Source: Lunularia cruciata
Taxonomy: Eukaryota; Streptophyta; Marchantiopsida; Lunulariales; Lunulariaceae
NCBI GenBank assembly: GCA_948567375.1
Contig: OX419755.1
Span: forward strand, 12,839,001-12,903,000
Length of the DNA stretch: 64,000 nt
Reading direction: 5' to 3'
Part shown: one piece after another, positions 12,255-24,879 of the stretch
Layout: each line of letters opens with the position of its first letter
Position numbering within the stretch: position 1 is the stretch's first letter
Position numbers and translations under genes: made by a program
The notes under the pieces: generated by a model
The model's database searches: none
Told to the model about the DNA's origin: nothing
What the model saw: the letters and a program-made list of their open reading frames with translations, nothing else

Positions 12255-13350
12255 TCATTGGACGGTAGGCAAAGTGTGATCCCTAGTTGTTCCAGTTTGG
12301 CTTATTCTCTTAAACTTAGAGGAGGCGGTGCAACTTTGAGCAGTATACTTCCAGATCGGTGAAGTACTTTTACAAATGGACTCGGCAATTACGGCAGATG
12401 GGGACCCCGAAACAACTTGAGTCGCCACAACATGGCAAGTTTCCTGACTGCAAAATGGCCGGAACTTCATCACACCAAATTAACTATTACAAGACTTGAA
12501 AAAATTTGATCGATCGCTGTTCCAAGTTGGCCGAATGATTCCGGCATTTACTGCAGAGTTCCAGGCACTGAGATAAATCCAGCTGCTCCAAGTTGGCTAA
12601 GTTTCCAAAACTTCTGGGAAGGGCCTGCACAAAAATCCATTTTCAACTGCTTCAGGCTAAGAAGTTGCCGAATGATTCCGGCATTGGCTGCAATTCCCAG
12701 CACCGAGATAAGTCCAGCTGTTCCAAGTTGGATAAGTTTCCAAAACTGCCGGGCAGGACTTGCAACTCTGAAGAGCTGTATATTTTCATTTCCTTCATGC
12801 GAAGAGGTCCCCAGAATGATTCCGGCAAGTGACTTTAGATTCTCACAGCTATTCAACTTTAGCTGTTCCAAGTTGGCTAAGTTTCCATAACGATTCCGGC
12901 AAGTGACTTTAGATTCTCACAGCTATTCAACTTTAGCTGTTCCAAGTTGGCTAAGTTTCCATAACTGCTGGGAAGGGCGTGCAACCGTGAACAGCCAACT
13001 ATTTTATTTTCAATTCCTTCAGGCGAAGAAGTCCCCAGAATGATTCCCGCAATGACTTTAGATTCTCACAGCTATTCAACTCTAGCTGTTCCAAGTTGGC
13101 TAAGTTTCCATAACTGCTGGGAAGGGCGTGCAACCGTGAACAGCCAACTATTTTATTTTCAATTCCTTCAGGCGAAGAAGTCCCCAGAATGATTCCGGCA
13201 ATGACTTTAGATTCTCACAGCTATTCAACTCTAGCTGTTCCAAGATGGCTAAGTTTCCATAACTGCTGGGAAGGGCGTGCAACCGTGAACAGCCACCTAT
13301 TTTCAATTCCTTCAGGCGAAGAAGTCCCCCAATGATTCCGGCAATGACTC
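12255..13350 (-). pseudogene. Decayed LRR end of a duplicated NLR gene
   Basis: Minus-strand sequence repeats the LRR unit of the receptor gene at 48-49 kb. The anchor TCCAAGTTGG..TAAGTTTCC recurs about every 140 bp between 12580 and 13260. Frame fragments such as MEQLKLNSCENLKSLAGII (12548-12871) are still LRR-like, but stops and shifts break every unit. A 70-bp stretch is itself duplicated at 12829-12970. No hydrolase or NB-ARC sequence is seen at higher coordinates, so only the 3' end of a paralogue was copied or survives. It would have been part of an immune receptor. It is now a pseudogene. Confidence 0.75.
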
Positions 13351-16300
13351 CAGTTTATAATGGTTCAGCTCTATTATCGTGATTCGTTTCCGAGGAAAAC
13401 AAGACCCACGAAAACCATGCTGGACGCCGAGAAGAAATTGAACCATCCTTCATAACCGTCTGATCGAGATGACCTTGCTGAGGACGAAGCGAATAGAAGT
13501 GCACACTCAAGGGAGGGATGAGTGCATATAAATTCGTCTGTGGGACCTAGCTCTCCAGGAGTACTTGTTTCCCAGACTCAGTAAAGTTTGCATTTTCATT
13601 TCGTGTTTTCTCCTTTCAACCAGAAACATGGAAAGCTAATACATAAGCCTAACTTCCACAGTGCATCCCACAAGGATTTTCTCACGTAGTTGAGGTTTAT
13701 CAACTCCAATTCAGAGATCACTAGGTTCAGCTTACCCGAAGTACCGTTGGTCCGGTCCTCACCCACAAGGACCGGTTGAAAAGCTGGGATTCATGATCAC
13801 AATGGTTTGAACACGTTAAACACAATTTTATTCAGGATTCCAGGATGTCATCGTACTACAGATGTTCGACCCATGGCTGGTACCAAGGACAACCAACGGC
13901 CAGAAAAAACGACGAATCTATTTTCGTCCAATTTCAAGTACTTGGATATAGCCTTGACGTTCCCAAACCAATAACGGCGAGCATTATAATGGAGTCAATT
14001 AAAAGGTCGAGCATCTAATCTCTACGTAAATGAAATGGCCACTTGGCCGCTGATGTTACTGTCATATGGAGTCTTCGTAATGGATTTACTTTGAGCTGAT
14101 ATATTCTATGTATGCACAGTCTATACAAGTATAGAGACTCGGAACCTGGGTGCAATGAGTGCGTGAATCCAGAGTTTACATGTACAACGAGTTTCCTTTT
14201 CAGTTGTAGTTTCGAGTCCGATCGCCCTCCAAGGGTGGGAATTTGAGGAGCAGAAACAGGACAACGCTTCGATTCGCGTTCAGGTTACATCCCTGGGTGA
14301 GGAGGACGGTAACGGAGCAAAACATTGAACACAAAATCTTTGTGTGTTCCGAGGGGACTTATGCAATAAATAGAGTTGTAATATTGTTGACGAGGAATGC
14401 ATGAAGGAGAATTGACATTCTAAGAACTTATTCTTGACGATCACTTCCGAGGCTAAAACAATCGTAAATTCAAGGTACCGGGGGGTAACCTGCACAAACG
14501 GGGAGATTTTAAAACTTCCACCCGACTGTGTATCCTCCGCCAGAGATAGCTGCTTTCGATGGGTTTCGACTGGACTCCATGCATTCTGAAGCCTTGTTCA
14601 ATCTCGACTCATTGATGAGCCACGTGTGCAAATTGTGCGTCTTATATCCACGAGTTTCGAATCTGGATTTAATTTGCTGTCGTGTATTGAGATTTCGACA
14701 AAAGCCCAAATTTACGGGAGGTACAGAATCTTCGGCTGCAAATTGTAAGCACACTCTAACGAATAGAAATACCCGGAACTGATATCTATCTATATGTCGA
14801 GCCAAAGCCAAATTCCCAAATATTGCTGCTTTAAGTACCCTATCCGATTCTTCATTATACGATACTAGTGTCTATGAGAATAGATGGAATTTTCAAAAAA
14901 TTTCAGATTGCACATGCGCTGCAAACTGGAATATCTATCTACCTAATGTGATGAGTAGGTGCTTGAACTGTATTATAGTTGTGGTCGTTTGGTTTCTTAG
15001 TTCTTCGCAATAAAAAACTTCCCGCCATGAACAGCACAGAACACGCGGCCTGCGGTGAGGATGAGATTCTCAAGATTACTGCTTTGTAGATCAAGGGATC
15101 AATCGAAAGATGATTAATCTGTTGCATATACGATATTGTTTACATTCTAGAAGAAGGTTTTGTACAAGGGAGTGGCACTCAAGGACTTGCTCTAAGTGAG
15201 AGAATAGAATCTCAAATTTTATCACCAATGAACAAGGTAGCAATTGTCATGTTCGTTCTGGTCGAACCATGAAGAAAAACTACGAGCGAAGCAGAAGTCG
15301 AATGGCAGCCTATTGAGCCTGCTTTCACACAGTCTCTATCGTCTGGGTGGTGTAGCGGCCGCCTGTAACCCGAGTGGGGGTATGAGAGTTGGTAGTCGAA
15401 GCTGTTCTCGAGGACCGGTGGGGTCATGTAGAAGGCACGTCCACTTGAAGCGTAGAGACTCCATGTAGACATTTCCATGGAGATGAGAAGTGCCTGCTGA
15501 GATAATGCGGAGGGCACAGCGTGAGGCGGGTGACCGAGCAGCGATCACCTCTCGCTCTACGCAGTCAAGGGATAGCGTGCTTGAATGCTTCCCAGCGATC
15601 ATCCTCTCGAATCTGATTCCAACAACTACTCTCAGCTTTTTAAGTTGCGATGTATGTGGTGGGCATCGGTGGCGACCTGGATTGTTATAAGAATCTTGGT
15701 AGTTCTCTGGTTTCTGCAACGAATTGTTGACGCTAACCAAGTTTCACTAGATTGTACTGGCAACGAGAACAGTGGAGGGATTGCTACGTTAATCTTGATG
15801 ATAGCAAGTTGCATTCATCCACTGCTCGATCACAGGGGGAATTTCCTTTTAAACGGTAAAGGTTGAGATACCTGGCGGAAGTTATCAGCATCATTTCATT
15901 GACTGCCATCACGTGGACATCATGTTCGGCCACTCTTGACAAAGCCTTATGGAAAGTTTGAAACTCTACATGAAGATGGACTCTTCAGAATCCATCAATC
16001 GTGCTGTCTCATGAGGAGACGGGTAGGGAACTGTGCAGTGGATCATAAGTACTAGTCGATCATAGATTTGAGCAGTTTGTTTCTTTGTAAGAGGCTGTAG
16101 CGGAGTCCAAAAGCCTTGCCAACACAGTTGGAGAGGAAGACAGGGACAAGCTTTTAGCTGCAATCAGGTCTTGCCTATATGGTATCGGCATTTAGTTGCT
16201 TGCTTGTTAGTTAATAACAGTCCAGCAAGCTGGTTAACTAACTTGTTCCTTGGACGGTTGATAGGTCCGAAAATATGTCCGATTGATAGCAATCGGACAT

Positions 16301-17346
16301 ATTTTCAATGGTCTACAGATCAGAAGACCTATTCTCATGCAGGATATGCGTCCAAAGATAGATTTCTCAGTGGATCAAACTTTGGAGACCTCCTGTGAGT
16401 GATTCAAAGTTTCTTAGGACTTCTGCAAAAGGACGGATACAAGGACTTGGATGTGACCCGTTTGCAAACTCTGATCGAGAACCTGGTCATGGGCTGTGAA
16501 ATTCTCGTCTTATTTTTCTCTGTTACCTTCTTATTATGTTTCTCCATAGAATATATGGTTGGATAGAATACGATATGCATTAGTAAGTTTCTCTATTGCT
16601 TGTTATTAATCACAACGATTTATGTACACTGCTTGGTTATGGTGGTGAGTTGTTGTGAAAGAACTCATCTGATTTATCCATCTACGTTTATAGTTTGTCA
16701 CGCTCGTATCACGTTAACGGCAGTAGAGCCGTTGTTGCTACGTTTCCTCTGGTCATGTATACCTTCTGAACAAAAAGTTACATTCTTGGCAGGCAAAAGT
16801 ACATCAATTTTAATCCTACCAAGGTTCTAGTTTGATTTCTTACCCAGGGTCCCGAATGGGGGCCAAGGAGGAACCCTTCTGCGCAACTTTCAGGCACATT
16901 GTAGTTGTTTCTAAATGGAAAGGTGAAGCTTCTCTCACGCGTGGCACTGCGCAGCTCATTAGTCCCCGAGCTCATTCCACAACAAATGGGGTGGACACTT
17001 TGGACATTCTTTCAGCGACACTTGGGCCCTAGCTCTTCTTCTGTTCTTTAGAGATCGTGGTAGGATTCAGAAAGTAATTCTCATTGACATGATATCGGTT
17101 CTACTTCTGTTCCTTAAAGGTCACTCTGGCAGTAGGATTCTCTATAATTCTCAAGAATTTCCTGAGAACTTAGGAAGATTTATGACGGCACCTAGAAAAC
17201 GGTGTTGCTATTCTCTAAACTTTCAACCTTTGAAAATTACAAAAACCATGGTTCTAGTTTGGAAAGAAGGTGACTACCCAGAAGTGGACAAAAATATAGA
17301 AATACAAGGTGTAGATAGAAATATAGATGTAGAGTTTGAGTATGAT
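13351..17346. other. Intergenic region, no recognisable gene
   Basis: About 4 kb lies between the LRR remnant and the oligopeptidase pseudogene. I recognise no protein family in either strand. There is a somewhat GC-richer patch at 15240-15620 with open frames on both strands, none with recognisable motifs. Two clean hairpins occur: CCGGTCCT/AGGACCGG with an 8-base loop (13752-13775) and a 17-bp one at 16269-16306. Confidence 0.5.
16269..16306. repeat. Perfect 17-bp inverted repeat with 4-base loop
   Basis: Arm 16269-16285 (GAAAATATGTCCGATTG) and arm 16290-16306 are exact reverse complements around the loop ATAG. No coding sequence overlaps it convincingly. It could be a young MITE-like fold, a cruciform-forming site or a hairpin in a transcript. 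The sequence does not decide between these. Confidence 0.85.
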
Positions 17347-17374
17347 CATGGGTGCAGGTCATTCATCGAAATCC
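17347..17374 (+). repeat. 28-bp duplicate of the oligopeptidase 3' end
   Basis: Positions 17347-17374 are identical to 19483-19510, the segment encoding MGAGHSSKS with the catalytic His. The upstream frame here reads VEFEYD before it, like the peptide that precedes this motif in family members. It looks like the remaining tail of a second gene copy located upstream. Confidence 0.8.
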
Positions 17375-17458
17375 ATAATTTTGGTTGAGGAGCTCCTCTG
17401 TTCTCAAGACGTGAAGTTCTTGCGTTATCAGGGGTCCCTGAGCAAGCCACAAGCTTCG

Positions 17459-19597
17459 ATGGAAATGGTGGGCCTGGAAGTCGATTTGAAGCCGCCGGAG
17501 GTGAAGAAAGTCCCTCATGTGACGGAGATGTTTGGACATGTTAGGGAGCGTAATTATTTCTGGCTGCGGGATGATGCAAGAAAGGATTCGGAGGTTCTAG
17601 CTTGTCCGAAAGCAGAGAACGATTACACAGATGCAGTGATGGCAGGTACCAAGGAGTTTCAAGAAAAACTGTACAAGGAGATGAGGGCAAAGATCAATGA
17701 AGCTCGCAACAGTGTACCTTTGAGGAAATGTGGGTTCTTCTACTACAGGAGAGACTTGGAAGGAAAGCAATATAAACATCATTGTAGACGCGCAATCCTT
17801 GGTGATGAGGGTCCTGGACGTGTGGACAAAGTTATGGAAACAGGGGATGGAGCTCCAAAGGAGATTATCCTTCTCGACGAGAATGTGGTGGCTAAACAGC
17901 GTAAGTCTTACTCATTTGGGGCCGTGATGGTAATCCTGATCATAAACGTTTCGCGGTGAGCGAGAACTTCACAGGAAATGAGATATTTACCATTCGTGTA
18001 GTCGACATTGAAACAGGGCAAGAGATTGGACCGAAGATCACTGGAGCCACAGAAGAAGTAGAGCGGGGAGACGATAACACTATATATTACGTGGATCAGG
18101 ATGAAACTTATCGGCCATACAAGGTATGGCGGCACAAGGTTGAATCAGATCAGGCCTCGACAAATGCGTCTACCATGAGAAAGGTGTAGAGCTTTGGTTG
18201 GACATTAGGTCTTACAAAAGTGAAAGGTACTTGCTAGTGAGCTCGGCAAGCAAAAGCGCAAAGTTTGTGCTCTTCATGGACAAGAGCAAGCCGGATGCTG
18301 AGCTCGAGCTTTTGGCACCAAGGGTCCATGGAGTTGACATTTCCGCAAGTCATGCCAGAAATCATTTGTTCCTCACCAAAAGGAGTGAAGAATTTTACAA
18401 CTCTGAGCTTCTTGTATGTCCGGTAGACGATCTTCCTGCACAAGTTGTGCTCCTTCCTCACAGGCCAAGTGCGAAACTGCAGAGAGTTTCGACCTCAAAG
18501 GACCATGTTGTGCAGGAGCGTAAGAATGGACCGGTGATAATAACTGTGTACCCTCGTCCTCCTGTTGGGGAACCCATAACTAGTCTTGGTGAGGGTAGAA
18601 GGGTAGAGTTCCCAGAACCTACTTAGGGTGTCTGGCTGGCATCTAGCCAATTTAACTCACCGGTTATGCAATATATCTAACGGTCTTTGACCACACTGTC
18701 ATCAGTATATGATTACGATATGAATACAGGGAAGACAGTTCTCAAGAAAGTGCAAGCAGTTATAGTTGGTTTTGATGCCACCAAGTATAAGATCCTCCGG
18801 GAGTGGCCAACAGCAAGCGATGGAGCTTCAATTCCTATTTCTTTGGTGTGCAGAAAAGACTTGGTGAAATTGGATGGCAGTGACCCTTTGTTGCTTTATG
18901 GTCACAGCTCCTATGAGATTCCGAGTGACGCTGACTTCCATTCAAATAGGCTTTCTCTGCTTGATAGAGGATTTGTGTTTCCTATTGCTCACATCCGAGG
19001 TGGAAATATGGGCCGAAAGTGGTATGAGGATGGAAAGCTTTTAAGCAAGAAGAATACTTTCACAGATTTCATCTCGTCCGCTGAATTCGAATCCAGAAGA
19101 GATATGGCTCTAAAGACAAGGTTTGTATACATGGCATGAGTGCTGGAGGGCTTTTAATAGGTGCTGTGATGAACATGAGGCCAGATTTATTCGCAGTTGC
19201 AGTTGCGGAAGTGCCCTTCGTGGATGTAGTGACAACTACGCTGGACGAATCGATTCCCTTGACGACAGGAGAGTGGGAGGAATGGGGCAACCCGAAGAAG
19301 GAGTATTACAGCTATATGGTATCTTACTCTCCTGTAGACAATGTTCAAGCACAGAGTTATCTCCACACTTTGGTAACAGGGGGTCTACGTGATTCTCGCG
19401 TAGGCTACTGGGAACCTGCGAAGTTCAGTAAGGAGTTGCGGGAGAAGAAAACAGATGATAACGTGGTTCTATTCAAGTGCGACATGGGTGCAGGTCATTC
19501 ATCGAAATCCGGAAGATTCGACCAGCTCGAGGAGACGGCCTTTTTGTATACGTTCATGCTCAAGTACTTGGGGTTACTTTCAAAGAGAGAGCAGTGA
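17459..19597 (+). pseudogene. Oligopeptidase B-like (prolyl oligopeptidase family, S9A) pseudogene
   Basis: This is a near full-length copy of a plant protease II/oligopeptidase B, a serine peptidase that cleaves small peptides after basic residues. The start MEMVGLEVDLKPPEV leads into VPHVTEMFGHVRERNYFWLR, then propeller-domain sequence (EEFYNSELLVCPVDD near 18390). The hydrolase domain follows, with LYGHSSYEI, HIRGGNMGRKWYE, HGMSAGG (nucleophile Ser, about 19135), LRDSRV (Asp) and [11 protein letters not shown] (His, about 19495). It is broken by frameshifts near 17935, 18170 and 19092 and by in-frame stops at 18624 (TAG) and about 18678 (TAA). No introns are visible. That fits a reverse-transcribed copy, though an old intronless gene is possible. 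Catalytic residues are still readable in fragments, but no single product could be made. Confidence 0.9.
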
Positions 19598-22411
19598 TTT
19601 CCCAAACTCGATCATTGCGGACAAGGTTTCGATTTTAGTTGACGGCCTAACCAGCCCGCATGGAAGAGGTTGCAGTTCATTATCAAACGGACTGATGAGA
19701 TATCTAACTCTGGCTACTTCGGTTCATCCAGCATGAAGGACGCTGTTGAAGAAAACTCTGCAGGGGGAGTCCTCAGGCTTTTCCTTCGTTGTTTCCACTG
19801 TAAGGTGGCTGTCTTCTCGACACTCTGTTGGATTGTAAATAAATCAGCTCCTTTTATGAGGTCTCAAAGCCAGGACTTTGAAACATACTTTGGAATATGC
19901 GTTTGAAGCACCAAACTTGTGAAGATTTGTCCCTCCGTGAAATCATTTTCTCTGGAAAGCCGTGCCTGCACTCTTACACTTTTACCTCTCAACGTCAGTG
20001 TTTCTCTTCCGACTCGGCTCATGTATGATACATGTCTTCTGCGCACTTGTACATTATTAGTTGGACAAAATTTCCCTTATCCAGTGAAGAAATCGTAAGC
20101 AGAGTTCTATCAGTGGAAAGTTCTATCGATCTTAGAATCTCTATTGTCTACCCAAGGAGAACAAAATATATGATAGATGCTCCTTCGTCTTTTGCAAAGA
20201 GTTATGGAATAATATTTGATGGTAACTTACTAAGGAATATATTGGTATAATATACTTTCTAATGAAGAACATATGGAACTTATACTTCCAAATTGGTATA
20301 AATCAAGGTAGATAGTGATGGGAGCTTAATTTCATGTATCTTCAGTGAAAAATGCTGACGATGGAGCCAGATGAACCGACAATAAACGGTTTAGTTTTGC
20401 TCCGAGTTTTCGGTTTCACCAAGTTGAGATGGACTGACCTCGTTGTTTGTTGAGATTTCAATCAGATAATAAAACCTTATACTCTCCTTTCATACGGTTT
20501 CAATCCTCATCTCGATTTGCACATATCATGTTACATGTTTAGATTTCATCTTCTATTTGCATGTATATTTCAGTATGTTTTGCTTTCATTTTATTACCAT
20601 TTCATTTACATACCCTATGTTCAGAGTCCTTCCCGTCTCTTGCTCGCGATTATGCATTCTTTTTTTGCTAATGATTATTTGCAAATCGATTTATTCTGTT
20701 TACTCTTATTCCTTATGCATTTTTCCTTTGCTCATGATTATTCTACAAATTGATTTATTCATTTATTTTTATTTCTGTTCTTTAGGAGACTCTTTCTTTC
20801 CAATTTCCACTACACTTAACGTTGTTACTTTTTGAACGGCACTTTCGATAACAACCGAGTTTAATACTCATGACCATTCCAACAGAAACTCGAGACGAAT
20901 ATACAAATAAATACTCGTAGAGTATAAATAGACGAATAAATACTCGTTCTGTATTTTCTCGGCTACTTCTGCACTGCATGTCCAATGGTGAAGTTATATT
21001 ACTTTCATGAAGTTTTGCTATGACCACTTTCTACTCCTTTCTGTTGGTTAGTTTGTGCTTTCATTTTGCATGTTGTGATAGACTCTATCCAGTCCTCTAA
21101 TTATATTTATAGATAACACATCAAACTTTATGTGCGCAAAAATCAAAGTATTAAGAAGTTTAACGAGTGGGATTCCCATAGGAATTGGTGCAATCCATAG
21201 GAGAACAAACACACTAGATGATTAGTTTTTTATATTCCAGTAGTTTGTAGACCTTACTATGGTCATAACTCGGATATATGAGAGGCAAGAAAGAAGATAT
21301 CTCATATCGATACTATTGAGATTTAACTCCATTTTTTCTCCCTTGTCTCTCCCCTTGTATGGTCTGATAGAGTCCTCCCATCCTTCATGTGTTCTACTCA
21401 GAATTCTTTTCCCCTCAAACTCCTGTATCCTTAATCCATAAAACAGTTTACAATAGGGGGTTTCAGAAATATTTTTGTGAAGCTCTGTATGTTTTCATAT
21501 AGATTATTACATAGTGTTGACTAAATCGGTACAGGGTGTGGGCCGGAGGACAAAAAGGTACTGCTATGGAGTTCTGGTCAAGTTCCTTATTATTAGCAAA
21601 CTCCATATGAGGTGGTTTGTCGGAAATAAGGGATATGGAGTTTTCCATTGTCACCCCGTAATGCATTAATTACACATTAGGGTTAAGAAAATGTTTAGTT
21701 TAGGTTAGGGTGAATGGGGTGGCAACCAAAAGGGGTGATGTACAATAATGCAAATGAATTATGTGAGGAGGACAAGTGGGACAAGAACAAGAGAAAACTG
21801 ATGGTAGATAGGTGATATAGGAGAATGCAAATTGTACAAGGAGGACAAGAATGTGTTGCACAAGGAGGCCGAGTGCGATGAGAAAGAGAAAATTGACCGC
21901 AGAGTGGGAAGAGTAGGGTGGGAAGGGGGAGTGAATTTTGTTTGAAGCGCCATCCAAAATACTCAATTTCACTATTTAAAAATTCCATGTGCAAATAGTA
22001 CAATGAATTTCTTGTTTTGCAAGCTTGTTCATTCCGTGGATAACAAAGTATTGAAGTGAGAAGAGTAGAGCATGTCAACCAAGTGTTATTTTTGGTGATT
22101 CATGAATTGAGTTGTTATTTTTGGTGATTTAGGAATCAAGCAAGGAGAATAGAGCAAGGATGACCGAGTCAAACATAAGAGGAAATAGAGCAAGGAGGAT
22201 CAAGTCAAATATAACATTCCCTCTATTCCCGAACCAACATTTTTGGGACCTTTATTCCCAAACATGGTTTCCATTCTAGCAAAATGTAGGCAAATTCCAT
22301 TCAATTTATCTTCTATAGTTCTCCACTCTTTGCCATATTCCTTCTCTGTGAGACCTTCTCATATAGACTTGTTCTTAAGCTCCCAAGTTTCTTTGTTGTC
22401 ATGCCATTTGT
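19598..22411. other. Intergenic region, low complexity
   Basis: AT-rich DNA without a recognisable gene. 20500-20810 is T-rich with runs of TTTATT. 21720-21950 is strongly purine-biased on the plus strand. Short direct repeats such as GTTATTTTTGGTGATT occur twice at 22084-22130. One copy of the E repeat lies at 21298-21412. Confidence 0.5.
21298..21412 (-). repeat. E repeat fragment
   Basis: In reverse orientation it matches the start of the repeats at 57815 and 61796. Shared blocks include CTCATAT, TTGTCTCTCCC and CCCATCCTTCATG. It is degenerate. Confidence 0.6.
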
Positions 22412-22990
22412 AGTGTCACATCTAGATTCTTGGACACTGGAGTTGCAGTGATAGTAGTTAGAGTTATTTCAGTCGTTTCTCAAAGACTATTCTCCGACGA
22501 TTAGATTTTGTATTCGGGGTACTGACTTCACCGTTGAGTGTGCCGTCAGCATGACCATTGGGGTTTCAGACCTAGCTCGAGTCCAGGGGTATACTTTCAA
22601 AGTGCGACTCCAAAGAGCTCGCTTCTCTAATGTTGAGCCTTCAAGTTCCTGGATATGGTGGATAGAGGCCGGTGAGCATCACCTGAATTCTCTTAGCTAG
22701 AATGGGTGTGGCTTGACTATAATCAGTGCCCAATTGTTGGCAGTTTATAGAGTGAAAAATCAAGTACTGATCTGAGTTGAGTTGATTTGAGAGTTGTAAA
22801 CAATCCAATTATTATGGAACTTTAGAGTCTATGTATGACTTATGTGTTAGTTGTGCTTCTATAGTGATGTTGACAACGATGTATGTTGTGTAGCAATGTA
22901 TATACGCACGATAGTAACAGTTATGTCAAAAATTATTATAGATCAAGTAATCAACTACCTACAAGAGGATAAGGTATGAGGAAATGAGAG
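22412..22990 (+). repeat. Family B LTR-like fragment
   Basis: This begins TGTAGTGTCACATCTAGATT and runs as the reverse of 40830-41268 (shared TTGAGCCTTC, GGCCGGTGAG and CAAGTACTGATCTGAGTTGA). After AACAATC it diverges from that LTR. The piece at 22810-22920 instead matches 24890-24985 in reverse. It is a partial, rearranged LTR or a sister subfamily. Confidence 0.7.
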
Positions 22991-24879
22991 TAGAAACCAT
23001 CTAGAGACGTGGGATGCAGAGCTAACCTTTAGAGGACAGGATAGAACAAGGGATTTCAGATTTCAAAATGATGGAATGTTGACATCCATAAAAGAAATTA
23101 TAGATATTCTATGAGGTCGGCTTTTTTCTTCAATATTAAAGAAAAAATGAATGATCCCCTATATGTTTTACAAGTAACAAAAAGCCCTTTATCGGTTACA
23201 AGGGTTTCAGTTTTAGACATTTACTGGTGTAATTAGTTGATGCTTTAGTGAGATCATTGATGGGAAATTAGATGTAAAAGTCAAATGACCAGAGTTATAA
23301 CAATTATAAGTGCCACGTGCATGAGGGTGAATAGATTTTTCACCACGTGTGAAAACTAAAACAAAAAACAAAAAGTTGAAGGAGAAGAAATTTTGAAAAT
23401 CTTCACTCCACCTTTTGATTGAAGATGGGTGAATTTTATGCTTCAAAGCCAAATGATTTGGATGAGATCGGAATGAGTAATACAAACTAGTTTTTGGTGT
23501 ACGCTTTGGTTTACAATAATATTTATTGTATTCCATTGTAAATTCTGTTTTTGCTTTCACTTTTTTTCATTACAATACTACAACTTGATCCTGGTAATCA
23601 TCATCATCTTTCCTCCAATCAATCACTCCAATCAACCATGTACTCTAACATATCGCTCTCTTCTTCATTTCTCAATGGCTCATGGATTCATGTACAATTT
23701 TATTACATAACGCAATGCAAATGCTAGTGCAAGTGATAGGGCATGGCCTATCACAAAACTAAATCTATACCACATTCAACTAAGTTAAACCAAATTTCCT
23801 TATATGGTACTTCCTCTTGTCTCCGATGGTAGAGACAAGAGGAAATACATAAAAGAACAACACATGGTGATATCGGTAGCAACGGATTTAAATTTCATTA
23901 ATGCACTATTTGAGATTTATGGAACACCATAAGTCATAGAAAGGACAGTCCCAATTTTTTTTGAGGGGGTCTCAAAATTAGATTTGATGGATGTCTACGG
24001 GGTAAATAACAAAAGTTAATTATTTGTAGTGAACTTTGTAGTGAAATGAGATGGCAATAAATGCTCTGTAAATTCAATTATGGGGTATTTTGTCTAAGTT
24101 GCATTCATTTATAAAAAGCAAGCTACGGGGTATTTCATCCAAGTTGAGTACATTTAAAAAAATCTGGCACTATGTTACGGAGGTTTAGTAATGTTGTATC
24201 TAAATAAATGATTGTCAAAAGAGGTGATATGGTTTCTTGAAAGGATGGCCATGTAGTTGGGTGAGTTGGTCTTGATTTATGAATTTTTTGGCGGATCCAA
24301 AATCCAAAATGCATACTCTCAACAATTTGAATTCTAAACTCAAATTCACCATCTTGAGTGCAAATGCTCTTTATATCAATCAACTAAAAAGCGGTTGTGT
24401 AGTTTTGCATTGGTGTGGTGGGAAATGATATGTGCTACCCCATGGCAACCAAGAAATTGATTGGGGATCTAGGAATTTACTCCAAAAGTGCAACAAAAAT
24501 TTAGCAATGGAAGATCAAGTACCTTGGTGCAGTGTAGGATGCTCACTTTTGGATGCCGATCCAAGACTTATAGACTCACCTTTGGATTTCCAACCTGAAC
24601 AACCATTAGGGAAATTAGGAGAACTATTGAGGATGGCTTCTTCAGTGCTTGGAAAAACAAAAGAAGATGAATGGTTTTGCATGGCGATGCAGCATTATGG
24701 CCAAATACTAGATTATTTGGAGGACTCGGAGCATTTTGCACAGATTCATGGTGGGAATTCAAAAAGCCCATTCAGAAATTGACCACTTTTAGTTTCATGG
24801 CAACATTTTTATCACGGAGGGGCAAGGATTTCCTACTTCTATGATAGGTAACAAGCTTTACAAGAAATAGTTGAGGTAC
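22991..24879. other. Intergenic or LTR-derived DNA
   Basis: AT-rich sequence with no recognised family apart from a single open frame at 24432-24782. Part of it may be LTR sequence of a family B relative, because LTR-like pieces flank it in opposite orientation, but I cannot show it. Confidence 0.4.
24432..24782 (+). CDS. Hypothetical open frame, 116 residues
   Basis: The frame is open from ATG to stop, with a protein-like middle: VPWCSVGCSLLDADPRLIDS, then LGKLGELLRMASSVLGKTKE. It is acidic and probably alpha-helical near the end (MAMQHYGQILDYLEDSEHFA). I recognise no family, signal peptide or membrane segment. It lies between two LTR-like fragments, so it may be captured or relic sequence or a chance frame. 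There is no splice evidence either way. Confidence 0.22.
   Translation: MLPHGNQEIDWGSRNLLQKCNKNLAMEDQVPWCSVGCSLLDADPRLIDSPLDFQPEQPLGKLGELLRMASSVLGKTKEDEWFCMAMQHYGQILDYLEDSEHFAQIHGGNSKSPFRN

Noticed and set aside
15212-15740. Overlapping minus-strand frames of 101 and 134 codons in a GC-richer patch
   Set aside because: The two frames overlap each other and a plus-strand frame, and no family resemblance is visible. Higher GC alone lengthens chance frames.
21720-21950. Purine-rich tract with minus-strand Ser/Pro/Leu-rich frames
   Set aside because: Low-complexity composition explains the open frames. No motif is present.
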